This document shows positions 18,405 through 27,913 of a stretch of 64,000 bases of DNA, piece after piece. The position numbers and the translations under genes were made by a program. This DNA is from Saliphagus infecundisoli (lineage in GTDB: Archaea; Halobacteriota; Halobacteria; Halobacteriales; Natrialbaceae). The first letter of the stretch is position 1. Each line of letters opens with the position of its first letter. The stretch spans positions 1 to 64,000 of the forward strand of contig NZ_JAIWHV010000019.1 of NCBI RefSeq assembly GCF_020177375.1, written 5' to 3'. The notes under the pieces are model-generated. The model had not been told where the DNA came from. It worked only from the letters and a program-made list of their open reading frames with translations, and did not search any database.

Positions 18405-19748
18405 TTAGTCCCCACCGGAACCGCCGACACGTTCGACCGTATCGAGAACGTTGATCCGACCAGCACCGAACTCGGGACTGCTCCGGCCCTGGACGAGGTC
18501 TGCCCCGTGGGCGATGATGTTCTCGACCTGATTGACTTTCAGACCGGGCTTAAGCTCTCGAACGAGTCCGACAAGGCCGGCGACCTGCGGGGCCGCCATT
18601 GACGTACCGGCCTTCCAGCCGTAGCTCGCTCCAGGAATGCTCGAGTAGACGAGGTTCGTCGGGTAGGGCCACTCGACATCGGCGGTGGGATCAACTGTCT
18701 TTGCCAGGGTTTCGTAGCCGCCGCCTGGCGCGCCAACCTCAATCGCGTTCGTGCCGTAGTTCGAGTAGAACGCGAGTTCATCGTTCGGCGTGGTCGCAGA
18801 GATAGTCATCACACCCTGGACGGTCCCCGGGACGTAGTGCCAGTTGTCACAGACCATATCGACTACTTCGCCATCGTCGTTCGTGATCTCCCGACAGGAC
18901 TGTCCCTGTTGGAGGTTCGTCTCGTTGTTGCCCGCCGAGACCGTCAGGACTGTTCCACGCCGGGCGACGTCCTGCATGACCTTCTGGACCGCGACGCGAA
19001 GGCCGTCACTGTTGGCCTGTGATGGGTACGGTCCTGCGCCGAGACTGAAATTCGCTGCATCGGCGCCGATCTCCGCGGCATAATCTGCGCCGGCGAGGAC
19101 GTCGGCGAACGAACTGCTGTCAGGGCCGAGCACCCGCACCGAAACGATTTCGGCATCGGGGGCGGTGCCAGTGATCCCGACGTCGCCGGTCGCTGCCGCG
19201 GTTCCCGCGACGTGTGTCGCGTGATCTCCGCCGGCCGGCCCCATGTGGGGGGCCTCCTCGCCGCCATTGATGAACGAGCGACTCAGCCCTTCGTTGAAGT
19301 TGCCTGCGAGGTCCGGATGAGTACCGTCGACACCGGTATCGGCGATGACGATTCTCGTATCATCGCCAGTCGCGTAGTGGTGAGCCTCGAAGGTGTCGGT
19401 GATTTCCTTGTCCCACTGGAGTTCAGTGAACGATGCTTGTTTGGTCGTGTGGTCCTCAGTGACCGGGTTAGCAAGTTCGACTTCGAAGTTCTCAGTGACG
19501 CCGCTAACGCCCCCGACGGATTTGAGGTCGCTCTCGGCGTCGGCAGGTCCCGAAACGATCGCTACGGAACCCCCCGCGAGTTCGCGGGTCACCGAAAAAC
19601 CGGCCTTCTTGAGCTTTCGCCGCGAACCACCGGTGACAACATAGGTGGTTCCCGACTCCGCGCTTCCCGTACCAATGAAACCGATCGTGAGACCGGAGGC
19701 TGCGATTCCCTGTAATACTCGTCTCCGTGTGGATGTGTGCTCTGACAT
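18405..19748 (-). CDS. Tat-exported subtilisin-like serine protease (S8 family)
   Basis: A 447-residue secreted protease of the halolysin type. The signal peptide has a Tat motif (TRRRVLQG), expected for folded export in haloarchaea. A short I9-like propeptide spans about 33-95 (TYVVTG...SVAIVSG). The catalytic triad is D137 (VIADTGVDGTHPDL), H176 (HATHVAGT) and S383 (GTSMAAPQVAG), with the oxyanion Asn274 in SAGNNE. A cysteine pair around 285 and 300 could form a disulfide. It lacks the C-terminal extension found in larger halolysins. It probably degrades extracellular protein. Confidence 0.93.
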   Translation of the reverse strand: MSEHTSTRRRVLQGIAASGLTIGFIGTGSAESGTTYVVTGGSRRKLKKAGFSVTRELAGGSVAIVSGPADAESDLKSVGGVSGVTENFEVELANPVTEDHTTKQASFTELQWDKEITDTFEAHHYATGDDTRIVIADTGVDGTHPDLAGNFNEGLSRSFINGGEEAPHMGPAGGDHATHVAGTAAATGDVGITGTAPDAEIVSVRVLGPDSSSFADVLAGADYAAEIGADAANFSLGAGPYPSQANSDGLRVAVQKVMQDVARRGTVLTVSAGNNETNLQQGQSCREITNDDGEVVDMVCDNWHYVPGTVQGVMTISATTPNDELAFYSNYGTNAIEVGAPGGGYETLAKTVDPTADVEWPYPTNLVYSSIPGASYGWKAGTSMAAPQVAGLVGLVRELKPGLKVNQVENIIAHGADLVQGRSSPEFGAGRINVLDTVERVGGSGGD

Positions 19749-20096
19749 AGCTGCACATCTTCTCTGTGGATATGATTAATAAGAATTAGGGATGGTCAGG
19801 TTTTAGAGAGTCTAATCTGAACTATCAAGATGTCCGCACAAAGAAGAATCGATATAGCATACACTAGTAGTGGTAAGTAATAAGTGATGGTATTAATCCA
19901 CAAATGGCTAAAATGTCGGTATCGACAGTTGATTCCTCAGAAAGATTCCTAACTCCTTCGAATCGATCAGCGCGTTTGGACGGCCTACAGTACGTATATA
20001 GTACGTAGTCACGTAGAATCGATAGATAGTTTTTCTAATATCAGTGATGGGTAATCGAACAAAAAGCAATAAAACCCTCGTATCTAAAATCTGTAT
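19749..20096. other. A/T-rich intergenic region with TACGTA palindrome
   Basis: About 350 bases between divergent genes. It contains TACGTA-TATAG-TACGTA at 19991-20007, two palindromic hexamers five bases apart, about 90 bases upstream of the 20097 start. This could be an operator. No protein-coding or RNA gene is convincing. Confidence 0.45.
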
Positions 20097-20375
20097 ATGA
20101 ACGACGAGTTTGAATCTGGTGATGAGGTCGAGATTGCATACGAATCGACGCGGTCAGGGAACACAGTTTCACGAACGGGAACAGTAGTCCAGACCCCCGA
20201 AGGGGACGGGCAAACTGTACTTTTCGTCAAAACCGACGACACCCAATTCACTGGCGTTACATCCGACTACGTGTTCAGTGTCTCGGCCGAAGAGTTTGAT
20301 CCTGACGCCGATAGCGAATCCCGTATCCAACGAACTGTGTCTCTCGGACCTCTCAAGTCCGTGAGGGCTCGATAG
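20097..20375 (+). CDS. Hypothetical small acidic protein
   Basis: A 92-residue soluble protein with a probable small beta-barrel: DEVEIAYESTRSGNTVSRTGTVVQ, then TVLFVKTDDTQFTGVTSDYVFSVS. The arrangement (a strand with a basic or polar turn, then GTV) is reminiscent of short SH3-like or PRC-like barrels, but I cannot assign a family. It converges on the Lrp regulator, with the two stop codons one base apart. Confidence 0.6.
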   Translation: MNDEFESGDEVEIAYESTRSGNTVSRTGTVVQTPEGDGQTVLFVKTDDTQFTGVTSDYVFSVSAEEFDPDADSESRIQRTVSLGPLKSVRAR

Positions 20376-20376
20376 T

Positions 20377-20838
20377 TCAGTAGCCCTCAACAGTCAGTTC
20401 GAACTGCTCGTTTTCAGTGACGGCGTTAAGAACAACGCTGGTGTTGGACTCGTTGATATCGGAATCGGCGAGCAAGGCCTTGATCTGGTCGTTCATTTCG
20501 TCCGTGTCCCGGAACCGCCCGATCGCGATCACGTCGTAGTCGCCGGTCACCTCGTAGACGTTGGTCATCTGCTCGAACTCACGCAATCGGTCGCTGATCT
20601 CGGGAAGTCCATCACCCTCGACTTTGAGTTGGATGACCGCCGTGACATCGAAGCCGAGGGCGTCGTAATTGAGCCGTGGAGTGAACCCCTGGATGATATT
20701 TTGGTCCTCAAGGTCAGAAAGGTGATTTGAAACGGTCGTCACTGAAACGTCGAGATCTTCGGCGAGACTTCGGAGACTGGCTCGACCGTCGTCCAGCAGT
20801 GCGTTCACAAGTTCCGCATCGAGATTTTCGTACGTCAT
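20377..20838 (-). CDS. lrpA1: Lrp/AsnC family regulator
   Basis: A 153-residue regulator from [18 protein letters not shown]; the longer start adds six hydrophobic residues and is unlikely. The N-terminal HTH ([29 protein letters not shown]) is followed by the alpha-beta RAM ligand domain ([21 protein letters not shown], then [16 protein letters not shown]). It closely resembles haloarchaeal LrpA-type proteins linked to glutamine or amino-acid metabolism, which fits gdhB elsewhere in the window. The symbol is tentative. Confidence 0.85.
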   Translation of the reverse strand: MTYENLDAELVNALLDDGRASLRSLAEDLDVSVTTVSNHLSDLEDQNIIQGFTPRLNYDALGFDVTAVIQLKVEGDGLPEISDRLREFEQMTNVYEVTGDYDVIAIGRFRDTDEMNDQIKALLADSDINESNTSVVLNAVTENEQFELTVEGY

Positions 20839-21578
20839 CAACCACAATAATACCATCCACCTACAATACTGTGACGAATGTACACCTGACTAGGCGGTAG
20901 CTGGGTGGTTCGCCACTAACGACAAACTTAGCCTTCTTGATCGCCGGCAGCACTCTCGCTAGCCAGGGACCAGGGATCACATTTCAAGATGAGCCGTAGT
21001 CGAGAATGGAAACTGGTCGTCAATCGACCCTCGGTGCTCGGAAACAGCAAAAATCGAAATCGGGCGTCAAGCAACCGGCTCACCACTGTAAGTTTGGGAG
21101 GATAAGTCGATCGTGATGACAGGGATGCCCGAGATCTGGCCCATCGTGAATACGCCAACGATAGCAATTATCTCTCGATGGATCCGGTGGTGAGCGATCA
21201 ATTCTCCCAATGACCGGCGAGACGTGAATGGATTCTATCTATTCTATTTTCGTCTCTGATACGCTTACCCACGAAAGCGAATGTTACTATAGGGGAGCCT
21301 CAATACGTAAGAGCACGCGATCTCGATCTCCTGTGTTACTATACCATGAACAAACTGAACCAATCAGATCACTGGAGGGTGATTCCTAATCCAATGTCAA
21401 CCATAGTAGTTGGTTCATCATGGGCCGGTACATTTTGGTGGTCACCATCAAAAAGGTCTGGCAACACGATAAACGGCCACACTTGGGGTGAATAAAATGG
21501 CGCTATTGAAATGGCATCATGACAGTGCCAATTTCATGACCTTATCGAGAGTAACTGAGGGAAGCGAGAAGGCTACTA
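20839..21578. other. Long intergenic region, no supported gene
   Basis: 740 bases without a convincing gene. A minus-strand frame near 21065-21170 reads IAIVGVFTMGQISGIPVITIDL, which could be the relic of a membrane protein. The sequence TGTTACTATA occurs at both about 21283 and 21333. Promoters for Lrp (left end) and the membrane protein at 21579 (right end) must lie here. No RNA gene is visible. Confidence 0.4.
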
Positions 21579-22661
21579 ATGAGTGATTCAACAACCGATG
21601 GAGAGAGCGTCACACGACCAGCCGACACGATGCGGGAGCGTGTCGGTGAGAGTCGGCTCAAGATTTGGTTTCTTATCACCGCAAATCGATGGTTAGTTAC
21701 GCTATTCTTTTCGGGGGTTGCATACGTAACGCTCCTCTTCCTCCTCGTATTCGGGCCGAGTTCGATTCGTCAACTCCTCACGACGAGCGCGGTGACCTCG
21801 CTGTTCTCATCGGTTATCATTGCGCTCATCACGAGTATCACTCTCGTGCTTTCGATTTCCCAGTTCGTACTTTCAGAGGAGATCGATACGCTCGGCAAAC
21901 AGCGGGAACAGATGCAAAACGAAACCGAATTCCGTGGAGATATAGAGGATACCGCGGGAATTGCGGTCAGTCCCTCAGAGCCATCACGATTTCTCCGAAC
22001 TCTCATTGAGACGGCAGATGAGCGTGCACGAGACCTTCGAGAGATCGTCGCTGATCAAGATGAGGACCAATTCCAGGAGATCACGAGCTTTGTCGATGGA
22101 CTCCTGGAACACAGTCAAACCGTAAGTGACGAGCTGGCAAGCGCTGATTTCGGTTCGTTTGATGTGCTCTTGCCTGTTCTCAACTACAACTATTCGTGGA
22201 AGATATTCGCTGCACGCAACCTCAGAGCAAAATATTCCGATTCTCTCTCGACGGAGGCTGACCAAGCTTTCGAGGAATTGATTGATACGTTGCGGTTTTT
22301 CGGTCCGGCACGCGAGCATTTCAAAACATTATATGTCCAATGGGAAATTATCAATATTTCTCGGGCGGTTCTCTATGGCGCAATGCCCGCGTTGGCGATC
22401 GCCGCGTACATGATGCTCGCTTTCGATGCTTCACAGTTGTTTGGGTCCTCGTTATTTGGGATTGATATTACCTATCTGTTCGTGAGTCTGATGTATGTAA
22501 TTACTCTCTTGCCATTTGCTGTAGTGCTCGCGTACGTTATTCGGGTGCTCACGGTCATTAAGCGAACGCTGGCGATCGGTCCGTTCGTACTCCGAGAAAC
22601 CAATCAGCTGGAGTCGGCACGCTACGACGAGTTGTCTGCCATCGAAGGCGAGAAAGAGTGA
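21579..22661 (+). CDS. Four-TM membrane protein, family A paralogue 1
   Basis: A 360-residue protein of a family I do not recognise, with two more members in this window. A charged N-terminus ends in TMRERVGESRLKIWF. Two helices follow (about 38-60 and 73-97, the second ending SISQFVLSEE). A cytoplasmic middle domain of about 165 residues has landmarks EPSRFLRTLIE, FGSFDVLLPVLNYNYSWKI and FGPAREHFKTLYVQWE. Two C-terminal helices end with RTLAIGPFVLRE. No channel or enzyme motif is seen. The HPP gene follows 83 bases downstream on the same strand, so they may form an operon. Confidence 0.75.
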   Translation: MSDSTTDGESVTRPADTMRERVGESRLKIWFLITANRWLVTLFFSGVAYVTLLFLLVFGPSSIRQLLTTSAVTSLFSSVIIALITSITLVLSISQFVLSEEIDTLGKQREQMQNETEFRGDIEDTAGIAVSPSEPSRFLRTLIETADERARDLREIVADQDEDQFQEITSFVDGLLEHSQTVSDELASADFGSFDVLLPVLNYNYSWKIFAARNLRAKYSDSLSTEADQAFEELIDTLRFFGPAREHFKTLYVQWEIINISRAVLYGAMPALAIAAYMMLAFDASQLFGSSLFGIDITYLFVSLMYVITLLPFAVVLAYVIRVLTVIKRTLAIGPFVLRETNQLESARYDELSAIEGEKE

Positions 22662-22744
22662 TCTTCTGATCCGAAATCGGATCTGAAACGCGAATTTACG
22701 ACCGGAATCGCCGTGGTTATCATCTTGATGGCGATAGACGAGCC

Positions 22745-23248
22745 ATGGACGAGACGGTCGGGACGACGCTGCACACGACCGTACTTGTGATGGTTGCGGC
22801 CCTCGCAGCCTGGCTCTCAGGTCTACCAACGCTGTTTCCGAGCCTCGGTCCTTCGGCGTTCGTACTGGCGATGTTTCCTCGGAGCGAGGCCAGCAATGCC
22901 CAGCGAGTGATCGGGGGGCATGCTATTGGTGTCGCCGCCGGGCTCCTTGCCTATTGGCTGTCCGGCGCGAACGGTTCGATGATCATCACCGCCGAACCGG
23001 GCTCGATCGCCGGCCTCCGACTTGCAGGAAGCGGAGTCATCGCGATTGCACTCACAGTCGGCGGAATGCTCACGACCGACCTACGCCATCCACCGGCCTG
23101 TGCGACGACATTGATCGTCGCGCTCGGTCTACTCTCGACGCCCCTAGAAGGTGCTCTGATCCTCGCCGCGGTCGTGGTCATGGTCGCTGCCCACCGCCTC
23201 CTACTGTGGACCGAGCGGATCGGTGGGGTCGGTCCTGGGACGTCATAG
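22745..23248 (+). CDS. HPP family membrane protein (candidate nitrite transporter)
   Basis: A 167-residue protein with four or five helices. The family's His-Pro-Pro motif is at RHPPACATTL (about residue 118), preceded by LFPSLGPSAFVLAMFPRSEASNAQRVIGGHAIGVAAG, another HPP landmark. HPP proteins of cyanobacteria and plastids have been reported to move nitrite across membranes; that this one does so is inference. Downstream of family A paralogue 1 and convergent with paralogue 2. Confidence 0.87.
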   Translation: MDETVGTTLHTTVLVMVAALAAWLSGLPTLFPSLGPSAFVLAMFPRSEASNAQRVIGGHAIGVAAGLLAYWLSGANGSMIITAEPGSIAGLRLAGSGVIAIALTVGGMLTTDLRHPPACATTLIVALGLLSTPLEGALILAAVVVMVAAHRLLLWTERIGGVGPGTS

Positions 23249-23330
23249 GGCGTGTATTCGGTGAACCGATGTGGTGAAAGGTCAGGCTCCGTTCTGAGAT
23301 TGTATCGAAACGGTCGGACAGTGGTCCATC

Positions 23331-24374
23331 TCAATCGCCGACGTCGCTTGTCTCAACGTCCTCCCGGGGAAGCTGTTCTTGCAGGACGAACGGGCCGAAG
23401 TCGGCGGCTGTCCGTCGAGCAATCGTCGCAATTCGGAGGACATAGAAGAGCAAGACGGCGAACGGGCTGAACAGTGCCGTCACCGTCGTGGCGACAATGA
23501 GAGCGTAGACAGCAGGATGGAGCCCCAAAGCCAGCAGATTGCCGTATGAGAGGATGATAAACGCCCCTCCAAGGAGCGTCGGGAAGCCGACGTATAACAG
23601 AATCTTGGAGAGGTCCGCGAGTTCTTGTTGCATGTAGACCGTCTTGAAGTACTGACGAGCAACGTGAATGTCTTCGAGCAGGTCTTCCAGTCGATCGAGC
23701 TGCCGCCGGGCGGGCTCAGAAAGTCGGTGACGGTGGCTCGAGCGGAGCTGGCGGACTTCCTGGAGTTGCCAGGGGTCGTTATAATGGAGGATCACCGAAA
23801 TGACGTCGAACGAGCCGAATGAGGTATCATTGAGGCGTTCGATCGCACGTCCATCACGGGAAGCCGTTGTCTCCACGTAGTCGGCAACATCATTGTGGAG
23901 CTCATCGGGAGCGTCCAGACAGACATTTCGCAGTCCAAGGACGGTCCGGCGCTTTGCCTCGATGAGCACACGTAGAAACTCCGAAGGTTCGACTGGACTC
24001 GGCCGATAGCCCGTATGGTCCTCGATTGTCCGACGGTACTCTCGGGAGGCCTCAAGACGATCGAAGAAGGTGCCAGTGGTACCAAACTCTTCAGAGAGGA
24101 TGAGCTGGTTAATCGCGAGCACAACAGTGATAAAGGGAAGCATGCCACCAATCAGTGCCCCTGAGAGGGTCGTAACATCGCCTGCTTCTGCGGGTGTGAT
24201 CAGCCCCTCATGAATCAAGAGGAGACAGACCATGAAGACGACGCCGAGCAAGAGAAGCGAGAGAACGCCTCGATTGCCGTGGAGGTAGAGCCACTGAACG
24301 ATGGCCTCGAAGCGACCTTTCTCCCCAACGGTGGGATCCGGTTGGGAGGCCGGAGCGTCGTCCGTTTCGTCCAT
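23331..24374 (-). CDS. Four-TM membrane protein, family A paralogue 2
   Basis: About 347 residues from the ATG at 24374; an upstream TTG is less likely. It has the same plan as the protein at 21579-22661: two N-terminal helices (the second ending AINQLILSEE), a cytoplasmic domain with VEPSEFLRVLIEAKRR, FGSFDVISVILHYNDPWQL and VARQYFKTVYMQQELADLSKILLY, then two helices and TIARRTAADFGPFVLQE. It is more diverged from paralogues 1 and 3 than they are from each other. Function unknown. Confidence 0.75.
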   Translation of the reverse strand: MDETDDAPASQPDPTVGEKGRFEAIVQWLYLHGNRGVLSLLLLGVVFMVCLLLIHEGLITPAEAGDVTTLSGALIGGMLPFITVVLAINQLILSEEFGTTGTFFDRLEASREYRRTIEDHTGYRPSPVEPSEFLRVLIEAKRRTVLGLRNVCLDAPDELHNDVADYVETTASRDGRAIERLNDTSFGSFDVISVILHYNDPWQLQEVRQLRSSHRHRLSEPARRQLDRLEDLLEDIHVARQYFKTVYMQQELADLSKILLYVGFPTLLGGAFIILSYGNLLALGLHPAVYALIVATTVTALFSPFAVLLFYVLRIATIARRTAADFGPFVLQEQLPREDVETSDVGD

Positions 24375-24565
24375 CACGGTCAACGTTTTGTTGCTCCCCT
24401 TGTAGTAGCTTCGTGACGCTCTACAGTTTCGGTCGCCACGAATGAGCTTGGATGCTCGCTTCTAGAATGTGATGAATCTTCACCCACTCCAGATACAATT
24501 CGAGAAATATTCTTTGAGACTAAATTACTATTGTCACGATCTGAATGTCGTGGTGAAACAGGTGG

Positions 24566-25876
24566 CTATTGCTCTTGAGGAGGTGGCGTTTGTTGGTAAT
24601 CAAGGAATCGGACCTGTACAGTAACCTCCCGAGACGTGTCTGCTGTGATTTGTTGTTGGAGAGTCTTGGATAGTTCGGGATGATCTGTATCCGAAGACCG
24701 TCCAACTACGACAGTGATTGAATCAGATTGGTGGTCGCCAAGGAGAGTTCCACCACCATAGGCGAGACGAGACTGCTCAAGTTTTAGCTCGGAATATTCC
24801 GATTCTGATAATACATCATCTACGTTCTGGTTCACAGTTTGAGTGAAAATGAAATATTGATACGTACTGATTAACACACCCACGAGAAGTAGCGCCACGA
24901 CAACAGCACCGACAGCCCCAGCAACCGTACGGAGATCAAACGAAACGATTTCACGGAAATTGTTAGAACTGGTTGATCGATACCCGATTCCCCAGAGAGC
25001 GATATACGCTGTAATATTGATGAGAATTACGTTAATGAGAAGGAGGACAAGCGCGCCAATCGCCAATAGTGGTTGGAGCCAGACGATTCCAAGCCCGACG
25101 GCGGCGGCAGCAGGAACAATTGCGGCTGCAACTGCGACGCCAGCGATCGAGACAGGAAGATCCGTCGCAAGCGCGAGAGCACCACCAGCACCAGCAAAGA
25201 TTGCAACCATCAGGGTGAGGACACCAGGTGCGGTAAAGCTCCCAACCTGTCCGATATTCTCAATGGCCAGCCTTGGCGGGACGAGAAAACCCCACCTGAA
25301 CACGAACGCCGCGGCGGTGGCCCCGATGATCGCGACGGTAAGCCCGAGCAGTTGGGATTTGAAACTATCAATGATTGATTCATAATCACCGATGATTCCC
25401 CCTACACTCGCAGACAGCGATGAACCGGCGAACGGAGAGATCACCATCGCACCGGTGATGACTATTGCAGAATTGAGTAGTAAACCGGCCGACGCAACAA
25501 TAGAACTAATCATCGCAAAAACAATGAACATTGATCGCTGAGGTGTCAGTTCTCGAGCTTTCGTCCGCAACTCTGCGTGTGAGAGGCCAACTTCGTCATC
25601 AGGGCCCTGAGTATACTGTCCTTCGAGTTCGTCAAGACTCGGTGTCGTTGCCGTTTCGATCTTACTTACAATCGTGAACGCATCATCTTCGAGGCCATCC
25701 CCTCGAAGTCTATCCAATATCTCATCAACTGCCCCATCAGGTATGGGAAAATGAACTATTGAGGAATCCTTACCGGCCGCCTCGTCAGCGATCACGTAAT
25801 CAGCGTTTGCCTCATCAAGCGTATCAAGAACACTCTCCTGAGACTCATTTGAAACCCGTATCTGAACAAGACGCAT
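24566..25876 (-). CDS. TIGR00341/DUF389 membrane protein
   Basis: A 436-residue protein. A cytoplasmic N-terminal domain (about 1-110, MRLVQIRVSNESQESVLDTLDEAN) is followed by six or so helices (about 118-330). The DUF389 hallmark lies in SAIVITGAMVISPFAGSSLSASVGGIIGD and again in GVAVAAAIVPAAAAVGLG. A soluble C-terminal tail of about 95 residues follows. The family is widespread and its function is unproven. It is the largest member of the 21-31 kb membrane-protein island. Confidence 0.85.
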   Translation of the reverse strand: MRLVQIRVSNESQESVLDTLDEANADYVIADEAAGKDSSIVHFPIPDGAVDEILDRLRGDGLEDDAFTIVSKIETATTPSLDELEGQYTQGPDDEVGLSHAELRTKARELTPQRSMFIVFAMISSIVASAGLLLNSAIVITGAMVISPFAGSSLSASVGGIIGDYESIIDSFKSQLLGLTVAIIGATAAAFVFRWGFLVPPRLAIENIGQVGSFTAPGVLTLMVAIFAGAGGALALATDLPVSIAGVAVAAAIVPAAAAVGLGIVWLQPLLAIGALVLLLINVILINITAYIALWGIGYRSTSSNNFREIVSFDLRTVAGAVGAVVVALLLVGVLISTYQYFIFTQTVNQNVDDVLSESEYSELKLEQSRLAYGGGTLLGDHQSDSITVVVGRSSDTDHPELSKTLQQQITADTSREVTVQVRFLDYQQTPPPQEQ

Positions 25877-26145
25877 GGTATATAACCTGGAAGGCGAGTA
25901 AAAACACTTTATAAGGCTATCGAGCGATAGATTTCAGATCGAACAGTTGGTTATGCTAATTCGATTTTCCAGTCTGATTGGGAGTTGCCGCATTCGGAAT
26001 ATAGTTACAACCTTAGTCTCATAGGGTGTAATTATCATCCTATAAAGGGTCTCGCACCTAGACGAAGATACATCCCATCGATCTGGAATGATTGCATTTA
26101 TTGACCGCATGATTTATTCCTATCGAGGCCGGATTTCTGTGCACT

Positions 26146-26274
26146 ATGGATCACACATCAAAATGTTCTTCGTGCTCGGCTTTTTTCAAATCAAAGCTCA
26201 AAAAGTGCCCTATTTGTGGAACTAAGAACTCAGATGCCCGGCGAGGACGAAAATACCCATCGCTGTTTGGATGA
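26146..26274 (+). CDS. Small zinc-ribbon protein
   Basis: A 42-residue basic protein with two CxxC knuckles (CSSC at residues 7-10 and CPIC at 22-25) about twelve residues apart, enough for one zinc ribbon, followed by a basic tail (RRGRKYPSLFG). It is not acidic like most haloarchaeal proteins, which suggests nucleic acid or protein binding. It lies alone between DUF389 and HPP2, upstream of and on the same strand as HPP2. Confidence 0.55.
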   Translation: MDHTSKCSSCSAFFKSKLKKCPICGTKNSDARRGRKYPSLFG

Positions 26275-26444
26275 TTTAACCTTCCTTAATATTTTCCTAG
26301 AAAGCCATTTACCGTCAGTAGTGAAGAAATCTTACTGCTAATTCGGGAAACAACTAAACCAGCCGTTTGCAATTTGAGATTGTCTAATCAGGTTCGCTCC
26401 CATCAAGCACAGTTACTATACGTATTCCTCACCGCTTTTGAACT

Positions 26445-26945
26445 ATGTCAGGGGGACGAGACTGGAGGATACTCCGTATATTAATCGAGTTTGTTGTCCT
26501 CATAGTAGTCGCGCTTCTATCTAACAATCCGCTTATTCTTCTTGCTCTCGCTATCTCCGGCTACGAACTCGCAACCAATCCGACTTCCCCTTCGAATACC
26601 ACACCAAACGTTCTTGGTGGCCATTTCATCGCACTTGTTACTGGTTTGTTGATTTACCATGCAATTGCACCTGGTCTCAGCGCTCTTGAACCACCATCTT
26701 CTATGTCGCTCACTGGACTCAGACTGCTTGCCAGCGGATCCGCAGCCATGTTGGCAACGATGGTTAGTATGCAGATGACAGAGCTCTACCATCCACCAGC
26801 ATATGCAACAGCCGTTGCCCTCGGTCTCGGCCTTCTTATCTCACCTATGGGGGTAGCCGCGATAGTCGTCGGGGCAATTGCTCTCATTCTCACAGAGGCG
26901 CTACTTACCCAAATAGGGATGAACGCAGCTGACCCAGCAAATTGA
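26445..26945 (+). CDS. HPP family membrane protein 2 (candidate nitrite transporter)
   Basis: A 166-residue HPP relative with four or five helices. The motif is YHPPAYATAVALGLGLL near residue 115; VLGGHFIALVTGLLIYHAI and TGLRLLASGSAAMLATMVSMQMTEL correspond to the landmarks of the first HPP protein in this window. The N-terminus is shorter in conserved features (ELATNPTSPSNTTPNVLGGH replaces the phosphate-like loop), so it is a diverged paralogue. Nitrite transport is a family-based suggestion only. Confidence 0.82.
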   Translation: MSGGRDWRILRILIEFVVLIVVALLSNNPLILLALAISGYELATNPTSPSNTTPNVLGGHFIALVTGLLIYHAIAPGLSALEPPSSMSLTGLRLLASGSAAMLATMVSMQMTELYHPPAYATAVALGLGLLISPMGVAAIVVGAIALILTEALLTQIGMNAADPAN

Positions 26946-27107
26946 CTAATCTCATTCATAAGACAACAGTGGTACCCCGCCAAAATTTCTGGACGAAAAA
27001 GATAATGAATAGTATTACTAATCAACATCCAGAGAAATCACCGAACAGTGAAGACGGCCGAACCGCCAAACGATTAGCCAGTTGGCTGACTCAACTCGTC
27101 CAACGAG

Positions 27108-27295
27108 CGACTCTAATCCGCCGGATTCATCCGATCGAGACCCGGCCCCGTTCCGACGGGGAGAAACTCGATCCAAGACGCCGTCGAGCGCTCCAGAAAT
27201 GGCGCACCAGCGGTGGGTACGATCGTTTGAGACCGGTCTCTCGGGCGAAATCTTCCAGCTGATCGTCGCCGTCCAGGAAGCTCAGTACTCACCCA
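27108..27295 (+). pseudogene. Decayed copy of the 5' end of the FNT-Usp gene
   Basis: This stretch is an eroded duplicate of the first 180 bases of the gene starting at 27914. In both, a CCGGA/CGACCC/CCGTTCCGACGGGGAGAA series occurs in order, followed by the equivalents of GACGCCGT, GAGCGxTCCAGAA, GGCGCACC and GATCGTCGC. Translation shows NPPDSSDRDPAP beside the intact DPPDPTDRDAAR, then EIFQLIVAV beside EIFQRIVAV, but in different frames, with indels between. The similarity stops at about 27295, before the first membrane helix. It cannot make a transporter. Confidence 0.75.
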
Positions 27296-27347
27296 AGCGA
27301 GGGCAGAATAGGCCCGATTGTGATAGGTCAGAGTAGTCCACGAACAA

Positions 27348-27746
27348 TCAGTGGACAATTGTTACTGGAACTGATGCTTTCCGGGCGACGTTTTCTGCGA
27401 CACTTCCAAGCAGCATTCGAGAGACGCCTGATCGTCCTGCGCTCCCGACTATGATCCCGTCGACAGACTCTTCGTCGGCAAATTCGATAATCGCCGATGC
27501 AGGCGTGCCATTGATTACACAGGTGTTAATATCAGTGTCGTACTTCGCAGCAATCTCAGTAACAGTCTCAAAAAAGTCTGGCTCCACATCACCGTCGGCG
27601 CCGCTACCACCGCCGTAGTGGGACTCGAGTTCATCGACAACGTGAATCGCTATCAGTTCTGCCTCGGGAAAAACCTCGAGAGCATGTTCCAGACTCGCAA
27701 TGGAGGGATCCGAGCCATCGAACGCGATGAGCATCCGTCGAGTCAT
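27348..27746 (-). CDS. Universal stress protein (UspA family)
   Basis: A 132-residue single-domain Usp with an intact nucleotide site: MLIAFDGSDPS at the N-terminus, VDGIIVGSAGRSGVSRMLLGSVAENVARKASVPVTIVH at the C-terminus (the G-x2-G-x9-G-S pattern). It therefore probably binds ATP. It lies between the decayed FNT copy and the FNT-Usp fusion, divergent from the latter, so it may work with that transporter. Confidence 0.9.
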   Translation of the reverse strand: MTRRMLIAFDGSDPSIASLEHALEVFPEAELIAIHVVDELESHYGGGSGADGDVEPDFFETVTEIAAKYDTDINTCVINGTPASAIIEFADEESVDGIIVGSAGRSGVSRMLLGSVAENVARKASVPVTIVH

Positions 27747-27913
27747 ATTCCAAAATTCACGTCCTGGGCGTTAAAACTTGGTTTCGAAACGGAATTAATG
27801 GGCCACAGAACCAGTACACCAAGATAAACATGGTTTATTAAAATTATTTAGATAAGCTGTAAAGGCAACCGAAACGACAAACGATTAGTCCATCCGGTAA
27901 CTCGACCCGCTCA

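Noticed and set aside
20928-21167. 79-codon minus-strand frame in the long gap before 21579
   Set aside because: Ser/Arg/Leu-rich with no start context or family resemblance; probably chance.
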